Shown piece after piece: positions 1 to 14,600 of a stretch of 64,000 nucleotides of DNA (position 1 is its first letter; the number at the start of each line of letters is the position of its first letter). Source of the stretch: Mytilisepta virgata (Eukaryota; Mollusca; Bivalvia; Mytilida; Mytilidae). The notes beneath the pieces are model-generated. The model did no database searches. It was not told where the DNA came from and saw only the letters and a program-made list of their open reading frames with translations. Where the stretch lies: assembly GCA_028015205.1 (NCBI GenBank), contig CM051521.1, forward strand, positions 103,764,513 through 103,828,512, read 5' to 3'. The translations under genes were made by a program, and so were the position numbers.

Positions 1-145
1 GTGTGATATAACAATGTTTTACTGCAATGCTAACAATTTTCAAAAAGCTGGACATATGTCAAATTTCTAACAATCAGTTGTAAATATTTATTTTTCAAAC
101 AAGAGAAACTAATTTTTTCAAATACAAGGAATATAATTTTGGTAC

Positions 146-503
146 CTTTCCCTTTAGTCTGTCTGAGGATTTCTCCAATGAATTGTTCTGTCTTATCTGA
201 TACAAAAACATTTTGCTTTTCTTTGTCTCCAAAGTTAACAAGATATTGTTGACATTCTTTGGAATTAACTAATGCAAATACAAAACATCCCAAAGAGAGA
301 GCGATGGAAACTGCAGCCTGACCAAGTGATGATGAGGCATTACTTATGAGGACTCTAGACTCTCTACAGATTTTACCCCTCATAATGAGGGCATAATAAG
401 CAAGACCATATGATGAAGGTACAGTAGCTGCTTCCCTCAAAGACCATCCTTCTGGAATATCAAATAAACAGTTCTGGTCTACAGAAACATTTGTGGCTAA
501 AGC
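146..503 (-). CDS. FASN-like exon 17 (ER core, last exon in window)
   Basis: 358 nt, phase 0 to 1, acceptor TTTTCAG, donor GTACCA. It encodes [39 protein letters not shown] and [20 protein letters not shown]. Medium-chain reductase-type ER. The NADPH-binding glycine motif (SGSGGVGQAA in FAS) reads [10 protein letters not shown], losing three of the glycines. The next exon lies beyond position 1. Confidence 0.92.
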
Positions 504-3500
504 CTGAAAATAAAAAGAAATTCTTTAATTATGAATAGTTATTCAACAGATCCAGTATTTAACACAAAAAGATAAATACAATTTATACTATTAACTATTA
601 CTTTCATATTTTGATTTTCAAAACTTTTTCTCTGTAAATATTTGAGAAAGCTAGCTGTAATCCTAACATATCCAAAATTATTTTATTATATGGAGACTTT
701 TTGATCATATAAAGTAATAAACTGTATATGCATTTATGTAGCAATATGCTTTTCTGCATTGCAGGAGGTGCAAATTAACAGTTTTGCAGTTGCCTATGGT
801 AACAAAATTTCAGCATTTGTAGCCCAGGTGGTGACTTAAATCCAAATTTCAGACCGGAACTTTCCTGTTAAACACAGCTTACTAGGACATCACAAATAGA
901 AACAACCATTTATTCTTCTGCAGTTATAAATTGAAGCTTATCATGCAACTCATAAGGAATAATGTGTTTAGCCAATGCTGTGATAAGACTTCTTCAAGCT
1001 AATGATTTTTGGAATCTAAAACTTTGGCACTAAAACTGTCCCATCGAAAATTTAATATTCATTTTGGTTTCATTGAATGACTAATTTATAGAGAAATTGT
1101 AGCTGCTGATGTCAACCTATCAATTAATTTCTCCAGACAGAATTTCTTCCAGAATTGTTTATTTCCAAAAGTGTTATAAATATTGTTCCTATTGTAACAA
1201 ATATTTCGTACAATTTATTCTCTGAGGAACAGATTCTATAATACAGTAGACTATATGAAATAGGAAGAATATTTCGGGAAATGGGATATACAAAGTACAG
1301 TAGACTCCATGAAATCGGATATCGGGTAAACAAATATATCGGCAAATGGGATATCACTTCAAAACACCAAACCATTTCCTATATGTTATGTATTAAAATC
1401 TCCGGCTATTTGGATATCGGATAAGAGAATATACCGCTTAATTAAATAAAAAAATGCTAAAGTAGTGACCAAAGTCATTGAAATCGAATTTTTTTAATTA
1501 CAGGTAAACATCCCGGAAATGCCTCGGGTAACGAAGTCAGTGATTTGCATAGTAAAAAATGTACAATTTATTAATAAAAATCGTTCTTTAATGTGTTTTG
1601 TTTTTTATTACATGTATAATTATAAATTTTCTGAAATGGTTTTGTGTATTTGTGTGTTGTGGCAAGGAAGAACATCGAGAAAATGTTGTTCACTCAGCAC
1701 GCTTTCTTTAGAAATGTATCATGTTGTGTATTAAATGTTCTCCAACAAGTTTCTGGTCGGTTAAAATCCATGCATCCCATACAGATCGACTGTGTTACAC
1801 ACACCATTTATATTTTACCTGTGTAGTTACATACAGTTAAAATGAAATCATCCGAACCTTTTATATGAAAAGTTAAGTAAATGTACCAAAAAGCGTTTAC
1901 AAAATGAATAAAAATTAAAAGATATATTTATTCATTAGTTTATTAAAAATTAATATTTTTTTTGCGTTCATGATCAACTTGGGTCACATGTTCCATTTCT
2001 AATCGTAACTGCTAATTTGTCTTTAATCATTAATATCCAAGGAAATAAGATCTTTTAATCATTCCATATCAAAAGAAAATTAAACTGTAGATATGTGTGC
2101 CAGAATGTGTTAGCTTGGTATGAGAAATTATGCAACAGCTTAGCATAATTAACATTTTGTCATAAATAGTGGGGTTTCACTGGTTTTTGTCTTTCACACA
2201 AGTCATGAGTTCCGCAAAACGTAAACGCAATGACCTCACACTTGGCGACAAGTACGAGGTGGTAAAGCTGCTTGACAAAGGTAAAAAACAAAAAGAAATC
2301 TGTATGCAGCTTAATATATCTCAGGCACAGGTCTCGAGAATTAACACAAAGAAAGATGAGATACCTTAGGCCATTGAGTCGAACGCAAACACCAAATGCA
2401 AACGCATTGTTACGGGAAAAGATGCCGAGGTTGAAAGAGCTTTAACTGAATGGTTTAAGAATGCCAGATTGAGAGATATACCACTAGCGGGTCCAATACT
2501 CGCCGAGAAGGCCAAAGACCTTGCTCAACAACTTGACAAAGCAGACTTTGAACCAACAAATGGCTGGCCACAGCATTCGAAAGAACGCAACAACATAGTT
2601 TATAAAACGACTCATGGTGAAAAATAGGACGCCGACACACAGGGAGCATCAGACTGGTCAGCTACTGTTCTAACAGACATTTTACAATCATACGAGCCAG
2701 AAAACATTTATAATGCAGATGAGACGGGCATCTATTACCGTGCCATTCCAGACAGTACACTATGCGACAAATCCAACAAAGCTGCCGGCAGTAAGAAATC
2801 AAAAGACCGTATCACGGCACTTGTCGCAGTTAACATGATCGGTACTGACAAGCGGCCACTACTCGTCATAGGCAAGAGCAAAGCACCACGTTGCTTCCGT
2901 GGGGTCAACCACTTACCAGTTACTTACCATGCAAACGTCAATGCATGGATGACATCAGATATATTTACTCAGTGGCTAAAAACATTTGATAGAGACATGA
3001 AGCGTCAGAAATGCAAAGTTTTACTTCTTGTTGACAATTGTAGTGCACATCCATCTTCTGCTGCTAGTGGGTTGAACAATATTACACTAAAGTTTCTTCC
3101 TCCGAATACCACATCAATTATTCAGCCTTGTGATCAAGGCATTATACGCAACATAAAGTCATTCTACCGAACCAATGTCGTCAGAAAGATAATACATGAG
3201 ATTAAGCAAACAGCTGGTGACCGAGTGACAGGTACCACCCTGTCACGACGACTAACACTACTAGATGCAGTTCATCTTCTAAAAAAGTCATGGGCTGCAG
3301 TAACTGCAACGACAGTCATCAACTGCTACAGAAAGGGTGGTTTCGTTCTACCAACCACTACCGATGACCAAACAACACAGGATGACAACTATACCGATGT
3401 ATTGCCACCAACTGAAATGTCGACAGCAGACTTTAATGAGTATGTCAACATCGACATCAACGAGTCTATTATATCGGAGAGGGCAGAGAACCGAGACAAG

Positions 3501-5613
3501 CCTGCCGATAGTGATGACGACGAGGTGCACCCCGCCCTTAGAGTCCGTCTTCAAATGAAATCATCAGTGCAATGTCAACAATTCGTCAAGCTATGGACTT
3601 CGGAGGTGTTAAGGACTATAGTGGTTATCACAAGGTGGAAGACCAGATGCACTCAATGATGGCTGCAATGAAGAGACAATCTGCAGTTACCGAGTTCATG
3701 CAGTGGGTTCCTGAAGTTCAATGAACATTATTTAAATTTTAGGTCAAGTGTCACAATGTACATGTATCTAGTGCTGTGGTCATAAACGTTTAAAAATTAT
3801 TTTATCTAGTGCTGTTTGTTATGTACACATATCAGATTTTATTTATGATGTAGATTGTTTCTGTTAAATTGTCATCATTAAAATATAGAAATGACTTTGA
3901 CTTTGCTTTCTTTCAAAAAAAAGAATGAAACAGTTTATGGAGTAAATGGACATGAGACAATCTTTATTGGGTAAAAGGTTTTCAAAATGATTGGTCTGTT
4001 CTTTGTCAGGTAGACTTGTGTGTAGATCAGATTTATTGTCCGCTCAGGTCTCTGTTCATTTATAATGCATATCGATGTCAACGGTCAATAAATATGAGCT
4101 ACAAACAAGCCTATGTGATATTGATTTCACTGTAGATATGTCGTCAATTTGAAATAGCTCGAGGTCAAATCAATCAGCGGTTTAACACCCGTCATGGTCT
4201 ATACACTTCACCGAGGATTACATCAGAGGAAATAAAAACACACAACAAAGGAAGTTATTTTATTTTTGACACTCAGACAAACATTTTATCATTTTAATAA
4301 TTCGCAACAGCTGAAAATAACGGCAATACACATTTGACAGCATACGATGCATCACACGATACTCTTTAATCTACAATTAAAAAAACAACAGGTTAACTGA
4401 CAGAAAATGAATTGACCCTTCAACTTAAGTCAATAAATAACGACCTATCAACGGTTGTGAGTTCAATCCCTTAATATCTTGCTAATATCTTGGCGACAGA
4501 GCGATTTCCCTTGGCTGAAAACGGTTTACCGGACAATTGAATACTCCGGGAAATAGAATATTTTTGGCTGACATTTCTCGTATCCAATTACCCGGAGTCT
4601 ACTGTAATATCAAAACATCAAACCATTTTTAGTTATTCTATGTTAAATTTATTGGATATTTGCATACCTGATAATTGAATACTCCTTCTTATTGGATAGA
4701 ATTTTCATCTAACATTGATGACAATGTCATTATAATAGAATCTTTTTGTTCCGATATGTGTATAAGAAATGGCTCCTTGAGTCAACAAATTTTCTTTCAG
4801 GAAAACAATTTTCATTATATTTGAACATATTTGTTTGGTCAAATGACCAAGTTCACCTCAAAATTCAAATAAATGACAATAGATTGAAATATGCCACAAG
4901 AAAGAACACTATATGCATATCAAATATATAAAAATGAAATTAAATGGCTGATTTTTGTCAGAATTGTTGTTTCTGTCTAATTGAATATCCTGGATAATGG
5001 GATATTTTTTGCTGACATTTTTTATATCCAATAAGCAGGAGTCTACTATTTCTTCTGGTGGAAATAATATCCAGAATATTCAGTGTAGTTAAAAATATTC
5101 CTTTTAAGGAACTTTAGATACAAGACATTTTTAGAATAGATGCACTAAGCCTTTTGAAATGTTTTTTTATTATACAATTAGATGATTTAACAAAAGATGA
5201 TCTGTTATGGAAAATTTGTAATGATGACAATGGACAACGATGGATGACAGACGCAAAATAATGAGGATGGAACCATTATACTATGCAAGCTAAATTTTGA
5301 AACATGAAAAGTAAACCTCAAATTGAGTATACCTACTTTTCTATCTATGACTCCCATCACTCTTCTTCCTTGATCTGTTAGTCCAGAGAATTCTGTCCCC
5401 ATGTGGTACATCTGATCGCCAGGAAGCTTACCCAAAGCAAACATCAGGTCTTTTATTCCCAAAGAAACATAATGAACATTACAGTGTACCTTGGTTGTTT
5501 GTGTATCGGAGAGATCATCACTATTATGTTTCCAACATAAACTTGACAAATCTCCTTTTCTACTAATGTCCATGAAGCAACTGGAGTTTTCTTCTAGCTT
5601 CGGTTCTGTAAAA

Positions 5614-5649
<36 letters not shown>

Positions 5650-8600
5650 TTTTTTGGTGATATTTTCTTTAAGGTCTTGTGTAAGGATAGTTTGCAGATG
5701 GCGATGTCTACTGTTGAAGCAATTGGGTACATTTTATTGAACTGAAATCCAAACAATGGCCCAACCTCAATTACAATACATAGATTTCCAGTGCAATTTC
5801 CTGCAATTTCTTAATATCAAAATACAGAATTTTCTTACGGCACATTTTTTAATGGCATAATTTATGCCAGTTAACTCCAGGTCAGACGTTGCAATTCATT
5901 CATAAAAAGAAATTATTTTATACTGAACTGGCTGAACAGAAAAAAGTAATGTAAAACATAAGATCAGGCATAAAGTCATACACAACAATTTAGACAGCCT
6001 AGCACTGTTTGAATTGTCTCCCTTATTACACCTTGACAATAAAATATTCATTTCATATGATATCCCCAAAACCATAATCTGATAATAGAAGATAAAACAG
6101 GAGTACAATGCCATTAGTTAGAAGATTCCCTAGCTGAAACTTCATGGAAATCCACAGATAGAAAAAAGTGTGATGATGATTCAGATAAAAAAGATGACAG
6201 TTAGTGATTCCTGTGTCAAGTGTGGGATTTTTCTCAATAACAGAAGAGATTTTTGAAAATTTACAAATAAGCAAGAAAATTTTGGAATTAAAAAAAAAAG
6301 AAGTTCAAAATGCTATGGATAATTATGGCAATTTCAGGCAAAAAAAATACAGATAAGTATTAAACCTAAATTCTGAGATATATCACGCATAAAAAAATTC
6401 TGAAAAAGTAAATGCTGTTGCCAGTATCAAACAAAAAATATCCAGTTACTTGTCTAAAATTTAACACAGCATTTATTTCTTTTTTCTAACTTGAGTAATA
6501 CAACAAAGTCTTGATAAAATAATGTGGTCATAATTTAAATATTTTTATAAATATTTCCCATTACATGTTGCAACAGAATTCTGATATGCAATTAACAACT
6601 TGCACCAATCATTGTTAGTTTTGAAGGTGGACATGTTATTTTTATCAGCAGTATTATGAAATGAACATACCTAGTTTCAGCACCATAAAGCGAACAAATT
6701 TATAATATCTGAACTACAATATGATAACACCACAAAATTTAATTTCTCACTGGAAATTGTCATGACATAAAAAAAAAATTTGGTTAATTTAATGGTACTT
6801 TAACCTAAGATTTCATCATGTGCAATTATGGGGATTAACAAAAAGGAAAAACTTGTGCAATACAATATTTCAACAGTGTGACAGTCTGGAATTTTACCAG
6901 GATATATAGGTAAATGTCTATAAGAGCCCAATGTTCCGTCCTGCCATACATTCATAACCATATCTCTATTTACTAATTCCTCTGTAACTCTAACCTTATC
7001 CACTGACCCTGAGGCATTCATAATACACCTACAATTCAAATTCTGGTTATATTTTTCTGCAGTTCTATTAAAAAATATATTTATTAATATATTCATCTAA
7101 ATTAAGTGGACAGAAATTTAAAATGTGGCCAATTTCCTAATAAAAAAAAAAAACACAAATGCAAAATAGTTCAAATTCAAACAGGTTCTATATTTAACAA
7201 TTTAAATTAAACAGCACGGGTACCTGGACAGGGATGATTCTACCATTCTTGTAGGGCCGCTTGACGGCCCCAAAAAATTGTGGCAAAATTATAATTCCCC
7301 TAAAAAAATTATCGGTATTTCCGAAACTGACTTGTAATTAGCTCAAACTATTGATCATTCGAGCGCTTTAATCGTGTTATGAGATTTCCATTTGATATGC
7401 TGCCGTTTAATGAGATTAATCTGTTTTAGATGAAATTGAATAGTAAAAAAACGTTAAGGACTTTATTGAATCCCAACATGAACATTTTAACTTGTAAATA
7501 CTTCTTGTCTATGTATTGTAGAAGCGTAAATGGATCGTGCATTAATGCATACTGACAGTGTTCTGCAGAATCTCCTGTTCTGATTATTAATTTCATAGTA
7601 GTTAGCTGACATTCACAATTATAACAGCCTTTAGCAGTTTATAGAATATTTTGAAAACGTTCATAGTTAGCTGACAAAACTATACATTTTAACAGGAATA
7701 CAAAAAGAGGAACATTTTTCAAAATATCATTCAAATCTAATAGCGCTATGATTGTTGTTTATCATCTTGCTGTTGTCGGTTCACAATTTTTCCCAATTTT
7801 CTGGAAAATTCCCAGTTTGATAGTTTGGGGACCCATTTTAAAACATGTGGAATCATCCCTGCTGGAGACATCGTAAATATTCAGTTAGGTAAATTTATTC
7901 AACCCCCTTATTTAACTTGGTAATCTGGTAAATGCAGGATGTAAAGTGTGAAATGCCAATTGGACCTTTAGTGTTCTATAAGGCCAACTAAAATTAATTA
8001 GTAGATTTTCATCCAAATTTTTGAAAAAAATGGGGCGGGTGGGAGGATTTTATTTTTTATTTCATATGAAACTATTTTGTAAGGTGTTATTAATATGTAA
8101 ACGTTATAAAATGGCTTATACCGCTTACTACTCTAAGAATCACGAAACCATGTTGAATTGTTACAGGAAGTTAACAACTAGAGGCTCACCAGAGCCTGTA
8201 TCGCTCACCTGGAGTTTGGTTTTCATTGTACAATTAATCAACTATTTGACCAAGTTTGTTGCAATTGGTTCAATTGTTCAGGGAAAATTTGTTGAAGATT
8301 TATTTTTCATAAGGTTTAATGTTAAAATATGTTCCCTGATGGAGGTAGTCCGGGCAAGAAGTTGATAAAATTGACCAGGAATAATGGTGAATCTTAAATA
8401 AGTGTAACAGAACCCGACCTCAAATTACACAAACGAATAACTCCTAAATGGGTTTTGGTATTTCCTTTAAAATTTCAGGGTATGTAGATCTCAACATGGC
8501 AAACATTTTTCGAATTTACATTTCACTTCTATCCCAAATAGTTTTGGAGATAAATGACGAAAAATGTTAAATTTTGAAAATTTGATGAAAAAAGGGCAAT

Positions 8601-11600
8601 AACTCCTAAATGGGTTTTGAGATTACCTTCAAAATTTCAGGGTAGGTAGATCTTGTCATGCTGATCAATTTTATCCCGTCAGATTTTCGATATCTGTAAC
8701 GGTTTTTGAGTTATTAGCAAAAAACAGCAATTTACCCCCTATGTTCTATTTTTAGAACAGTGGCCATGTTTTTCATCGGATCAATATAAAATGAGGACCG
8801 TTTGTGGAAGATATGTCATATATCATTCCTACAAAGCCTCGATCCAATCTGCCCAGCCGTTTCAGAGGAGAAGATTTTTGAAAATCAGCCAATCAGAAAC
8901 AAGAATTGCCTCTGGTGGCCATGTTTCTTAACCAATCAGAACTTAATGAGGAAACTTTGTTGAGGACCTTCCATACACCACTCATGCAAAGTTTGGTTGG
9001 AATTGGCCAAATGGTTTCTGAGGAGAAGATGTTTGAATGAAAAGCTAACGATGGACGGACGACGGACGCCAAGTGATGGCAAAAGCTCACCCTGGCAATA
9101 GCCATGTGAGCTAAAAAACGAAATTATTGACACGGATACCGGTAACGGAGATGAACAAAATCCGGAAATCGTAAATTTTAGAAAATAAAAAAAAATCGGG
9201 GCGGCACAATTTTCGAGGGGCGGGCGGGGATGAAAATCTATCAATTAATTTTAATTGGCCTAACAATACAACTCAATTTAAAAGAAATTGGATTAGCCTT
9301 ACTAAGTTATTGCATTGGAATAAGTTTGGGATGGATTGACAAATTACCCACTTAATGCCCCCCAAGCTCTAAAAACAAGAGGTATAAAAACAATTCATGA
9401 TTTGTCACAATCTTTAAGGTAACATTCGTAATATGCAGTGACTTCCCCAAAGTTAATTTTAATTACAGATAAGACTACATACATAAAATTACTTTATTAC
9501 CTAATTTTTTCTCCTCCGGGTTCCTTGCGTAAACAATTAACCAATCCCATAATACCACTGATAGTGTTTTCAGTCAATAACCATAAATTCTGTCCCTTGG
9601 GTTTTTCTGCTACTTCCTGTAATTTTTCTTTCAAAACCTCCACAGATTTAGTAATATCGTCCTCCACTTTTAAAACAGTTTGTGACATCAAGGAAATTGG
9701 AGCATGTTTTCGAAGGAGAAATAGTGTGTTCATCAAGCCATCCGATTTTTGACAGACAATTTGAAAATTCTCCTTCTCAAACATTTCTTTCCATTTATCC
9801 TCATCACAATAGCAGCCAACGGACCTAGTCTCTGCCAAGACTGGCAGGTCTGAAAGCAGACCCATGACAGCGAAATCCAGATGAACATTACGGGTCACTT
9901 CATGTACTAACAGAAATGCATCATCATTGATTGATTTACTGATATTTTTCAAACATTTTCCTATGTTACTTTGTTTATGTAAAAAATTGAAACAAATGAC
10001 TAGTTGAACACCTTCCATAAAAACTGCAGGACTGTCCTCTGGATTCCAAACAGTCTCTCTTACTGCAGATGGATGAACATGTCTTGTGCATTTTATGTAG
10101 TCAATGTTTGCCATAGGCTGGCTGTTTAAATAATGAAACATTAACTCAGATAAGCTATTGCATTCTGCATCCAACTCAATCACTTTCATTGTACCTGACA
10201 TGTTTTCAAGGACAATGTCAAGACAAGCCTTCAGAGACCTTTCCCTTGTCAAATTTGATAACAGTCTATCATTCAGCAACTCTGACTTGTATGCATCCAA
10301 CACGTTTTTACAATTTTCTAAAAAGTTATCTACTGACATGCTAAAAAGTTTATGCAGGACTAAAAATAAACCATTTTTTTTCATTTTTAAATATCTATCA
10401 ACATCCTCAACAAATCTAACAGGTGTTAAGGTCTTGGAAACTTGTTTCAGTAGGTTAAAGTTGGTAAAGGTTAATCCTTCCATTCCCATCATTCTCAGGA
10501 TGCCATTTGCTGCTATGGAGGAACATTTAGAACAATATTCCTTTAAATCTTCTGCTGAAAGCTCTTTCCCTCCTACTTCAAAATCTGGACAGAAGACATG
10601 TTTCTCCAGTATTATGGGCTGTTGGTTCAGTTTACGTGGAGCTGAAGTAAGCTGAAGCCCATTCATCTCTATACCTCCAGCTATGGTTGTTTCTGAGAAT
10701 TTATTCACAAATATAGGCACAACTGGAAAGAGAGCATATACATCGTACATAGTACTTTTTATACATTTTTTTTCACAACCATGAAAAAAGCTGAATTTCA
10801 ACAAAAGTCCAATTTTTACACTGAAAGTCTATAAATCAAAATTATATTTGTAATTTTTTATGTCAAAAAACTGTTAAGCAAAGTTTTATTTTCCTTTAAT
10901 ACTACTATCTGATACACCTGCTGATTCAATACTAATACCTGATATCTCTGTTGATTTAACGGCAGACCTGTGTGACTCTGGATTTATTCTAATTAACCTG
11001 ATACCAGTGGGCAGAATCAGGTCAGGTGACAACCTGATCAGTAAATTCATCTGCATCATTGTGTCTATAAAGGAGATCCAGTTATCTTCCCACAACAGTT
11101 CACCATGCTCACCTAAAAAATTGTTTTCAAATTTTTAAACTAGAGGTTCCAAGGAGCATGTATCACTCATCTGGATATCATTTGCAGACTTAAAGCAGAA
11201 TCAATTGTTTGACTTTGTCCATCTTGATTGGCATTCTGGAACATTGCTGTCAAGTTGGGTTCCAATTAGCTCACTGGTTTTACCAAATTGGTTTTCAAAT
11301 TTCTCACTGGTTTCAAAAAAGAAAATGCGCAAGTAAATTTTCCCATAGAATCCAATGTTAAACTATGTTCGGCTCTGGTGGCCATCTTGGATGGCAGCTG
11401 GGGTCATCATACACATTTGAAAAAGAGGGTCATCAACAGATTTTGCCGCAAAGTTTAATTCTAGCTGACTCAGTGATTTCAGACAACAAGATCTTCAAGT
11501 GAATTTTCCTAGAGGGTCCTAAGTTTTCCTTTGGCATGGCAACCATCTTGGATGGTGGTCAGGCTCATTGGATATATCTCTGACAGAAGACCATCTAAGG

Positions 11601-14600
11601 ATACAATTTGGGACAAGATGCGCAATTGAAATGAAGTGAAAGAAGTCCTGAAATAACCTGCTGTCACTCAGTCTATAAGTTCATTGAGGTATGAGTGATG
11701 CTCAAAACGATCAGAATACAATGAAACATGTGTACTTTTATTTTCAGGGTATGATGTCCAATTCATTTTTTCACAAATATAGACTGTCCAGCACTTTTTG
11801 ACAAAATATAAAGGCGAATTTTAGGGATAACATTAAGAAATTTTAGGGCTAATTTAGGAATTTTATAACTAAATCAGGGCAGATTTGACATTTAAATGGA
11901 CTTACCTTTGCAAATTTGAAAATAAAGAGACTCACAAAAAAGAATTTAAGTATAGGAAGGGCATCTTCCAGGGTTCCATTGTCTCAGCTATTATTGGCTA
12001 TAACCTTAATAGTCATATCTTTGTCACAACCAATAAACAAGCTTGACACATGGATCCACCGGTCAACTGCCTTTCACTGCATAATCTGAATAAGAACTGC
12101 AAACTACATTAAGACACATTTAGTATGAATGCATTTTCAAAATTGCTAGAGTAGAAATATAAAAAAAAAAAAGGAATTGGCATGAAAAATTAGGGCTTTT
12201 TTAGGATTTTCCCCTTGAATTTAAAATTTTTTAAGGAATTTTAGCAAAACTTAAAAAATTAGGATTTTGCCGGTGGACAGCCTGCAAATAGTGAAAACAA
12301 GAGGTGTGATGAAAATTAAGCTTTTGCCAATTAAAATGCCCCTGTTTAAAACTCTCCATCAAGAATAAACAAGAGGCTCCCGAGAGCCTGCATCACTCAC
12401 CTATTACTTTTTGTGTAGATCTTGCATCAATGATTATTTTTGCTATTTAATGTATACTGTTGCATTTTTCGTCCAAATATTGACTTGAACAGCTAAAATA
12501 TAGAATCCTGAACCCAAATGTATATTGTTGCTAGGGATTTTTTCATCGGTTGCTATGGACTTTGTCAATGGCATTGACTCTTTACTAACATTTTGACTTG
12601 TACATCTAAATTATAGGGTCCTTAACCCAAATATATATGGTTGCTAGGGACTTTTCATCGGTTGCTATTGACTTTGTCAATGGCATTGACTCTTGACCTT
12701 CCATTTCGACTTGAACAGATAAATTGTAGGATCCAGAACCAAATATATCTGGTTACTAGGGACGTTTCCATCAATTTCTATGGATTTATTCATTGACCTT
12801 GACCCTTGACCCTCCATATTGACTTGTAAAACTAAATTATAGGGTCCTGAATCTAAATATATATGGATGCTATGGACTTTTTCAATGACCTTGACTCTTG
12901 ACCTTTCTTTTTCACTTGTACAGGTAAATTATAGGGTCCTTAACCCAAATATATATGGTTGCTACAGACTTTTTCATAGGTTGCTATGGACTTTTTCATT
13001 GGTTGCTATGGACTTCTTCAATGACCTTGACCCTCCATTTTAGTTGTATAGCTACCATCTAATTTATTTCAAGTTATCCTCTTAAGGCAACACGATACCA
13101 AATTGGACTGAATTTTTTTTCATAAAATCACATGAATCCGGAAAGAACTATCAAAAGTACACCAAAAAATATTAAAAAAATTGGGGGGTCACCATGCTTA
13201 TTTTTAAGTAATCGTTGATTTAGAATGTAAATTTTGGCACCAAATTTGGATAGGTATATAGTGTTAATTACACTTTTTTACCCTGTTTTTTGTTCTTGTT
13301 ATGATTTTTGATAACCAAAAATGTGATCACATGTGCCAAAACTAACACAATATAGAGAAATACAAACACAATCGAACCATATATATGTCACAGGGCGACC
13401 AACCAACACCATAACAATATACTAGATAAACTAACTGGATTGTACAAGGGCCGTGACGTACCACCAAATATTGAAACTGCAAATATATGCTTCAGTATCT
13501 AAACGTCCGCAAGCAAAGGCTATTCGACAGTAACTGAAAAAGCATAGCGCAGGTTTAAAATGCTATGACGTATTATTTAAAGGGTGTGCTCGTATGGTTA
13601 ATTTCATGCAAAGTGTTAGTATGGTGACGTATATCGTTATGTAATCAGTCTAAGTCACACATCACAATAAATGAGGAGATGATGTAATGAAGACATGAAA
13701 TATGAAATATTAAAACTATTATTCGGTGATCTATTTTTTAAAGATATATTGCCTGAAACGTTACCTTTCATGTGGAAAATAGCAAAAAACTGACTGGGAC
13801 GTCAATACAACGTTATCATGTAGAACAGTCAATAACGTCAATTTCGAGAACGCCTTTTGCCAGGTGAGCTAAGAATTCATGAAATGTGTAAATATGATAC
13901 CTCTGTTAACTGCTTTATATATGCCTCTAAAACTTCCATCATATTCATAGCCTCTCAATCTGAACTCTTTGTAGATATCAGATGGTGCAAGATCTAATTC
14001 TTTCTTCTTTCGAGGACTAGAAGGTGGAATATCCCTGGTATATCCTGATACTGGTCCAGAAGGAAAGTAAATAATACCACTGGCAACCAATCCATTACCT
14101 TCACAAATCTCAAACTCTCTCAATGCAGGTACCAGACTGACTTCAAACCTTAAACTACCTGAACATTTATTAAGAATATTTTTCATTATTTTTGTATTCA
14201 TGTTACCACAAATTAAGTGAAAATACTAAGTAATTATTTTGTAGCTTCAGAACATGTTAAAACTATCTAAAATCTAGTCTCTAAATTTTTTAATTTCAGA
14301 AGTAGTTTTTACGGTATGGAGATTTCCATATTAAACACAACGGGCAATTCTCGAAAGGGGATGCAATATACCCTGCTTCAGTACCATCAATCTCAGAAAA
14401 TACCAAAAATAGAATATTACATGGCATTTTCTATATTGGACCAAAAGCTTTTGCCTGAAGTGAGATATGGGTTAAGGGATGATGCCTGGCCTGATATGGA
14501 AAATGACATGTAATAATTTGTTTATCAAATATATCAAACTTTGATCTAATGTGAGGGACAACATAGATTCACATAGAAAATCCATATTAGCCCTAGAAAG

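Larger units (their letters stand above)
1244..5047. mobile_element. Outer pogo-like element, split by the inner one
   Basis: The left part 1244-1297 begins CAGTAGACTATATGAAAT after a TA. The right part 4607-5047 ends AGGAGTCTACTA, the diverged complement of the same terminus. Joined across the inner element they give a continuous stretch homologous to the inner element's own 1335-1395 region (AAAACACCAAACCATT versus AAAACATCAAACCATT). It is a remnant with no coding capacity seen, sitting in intron 16. Confidence 0.6.

Noticed and set aside
9438..10655. Plus-strand open frames at 9438-9752 and 10158-10655
   Set aside because: They are antisense shadows of exon 14.
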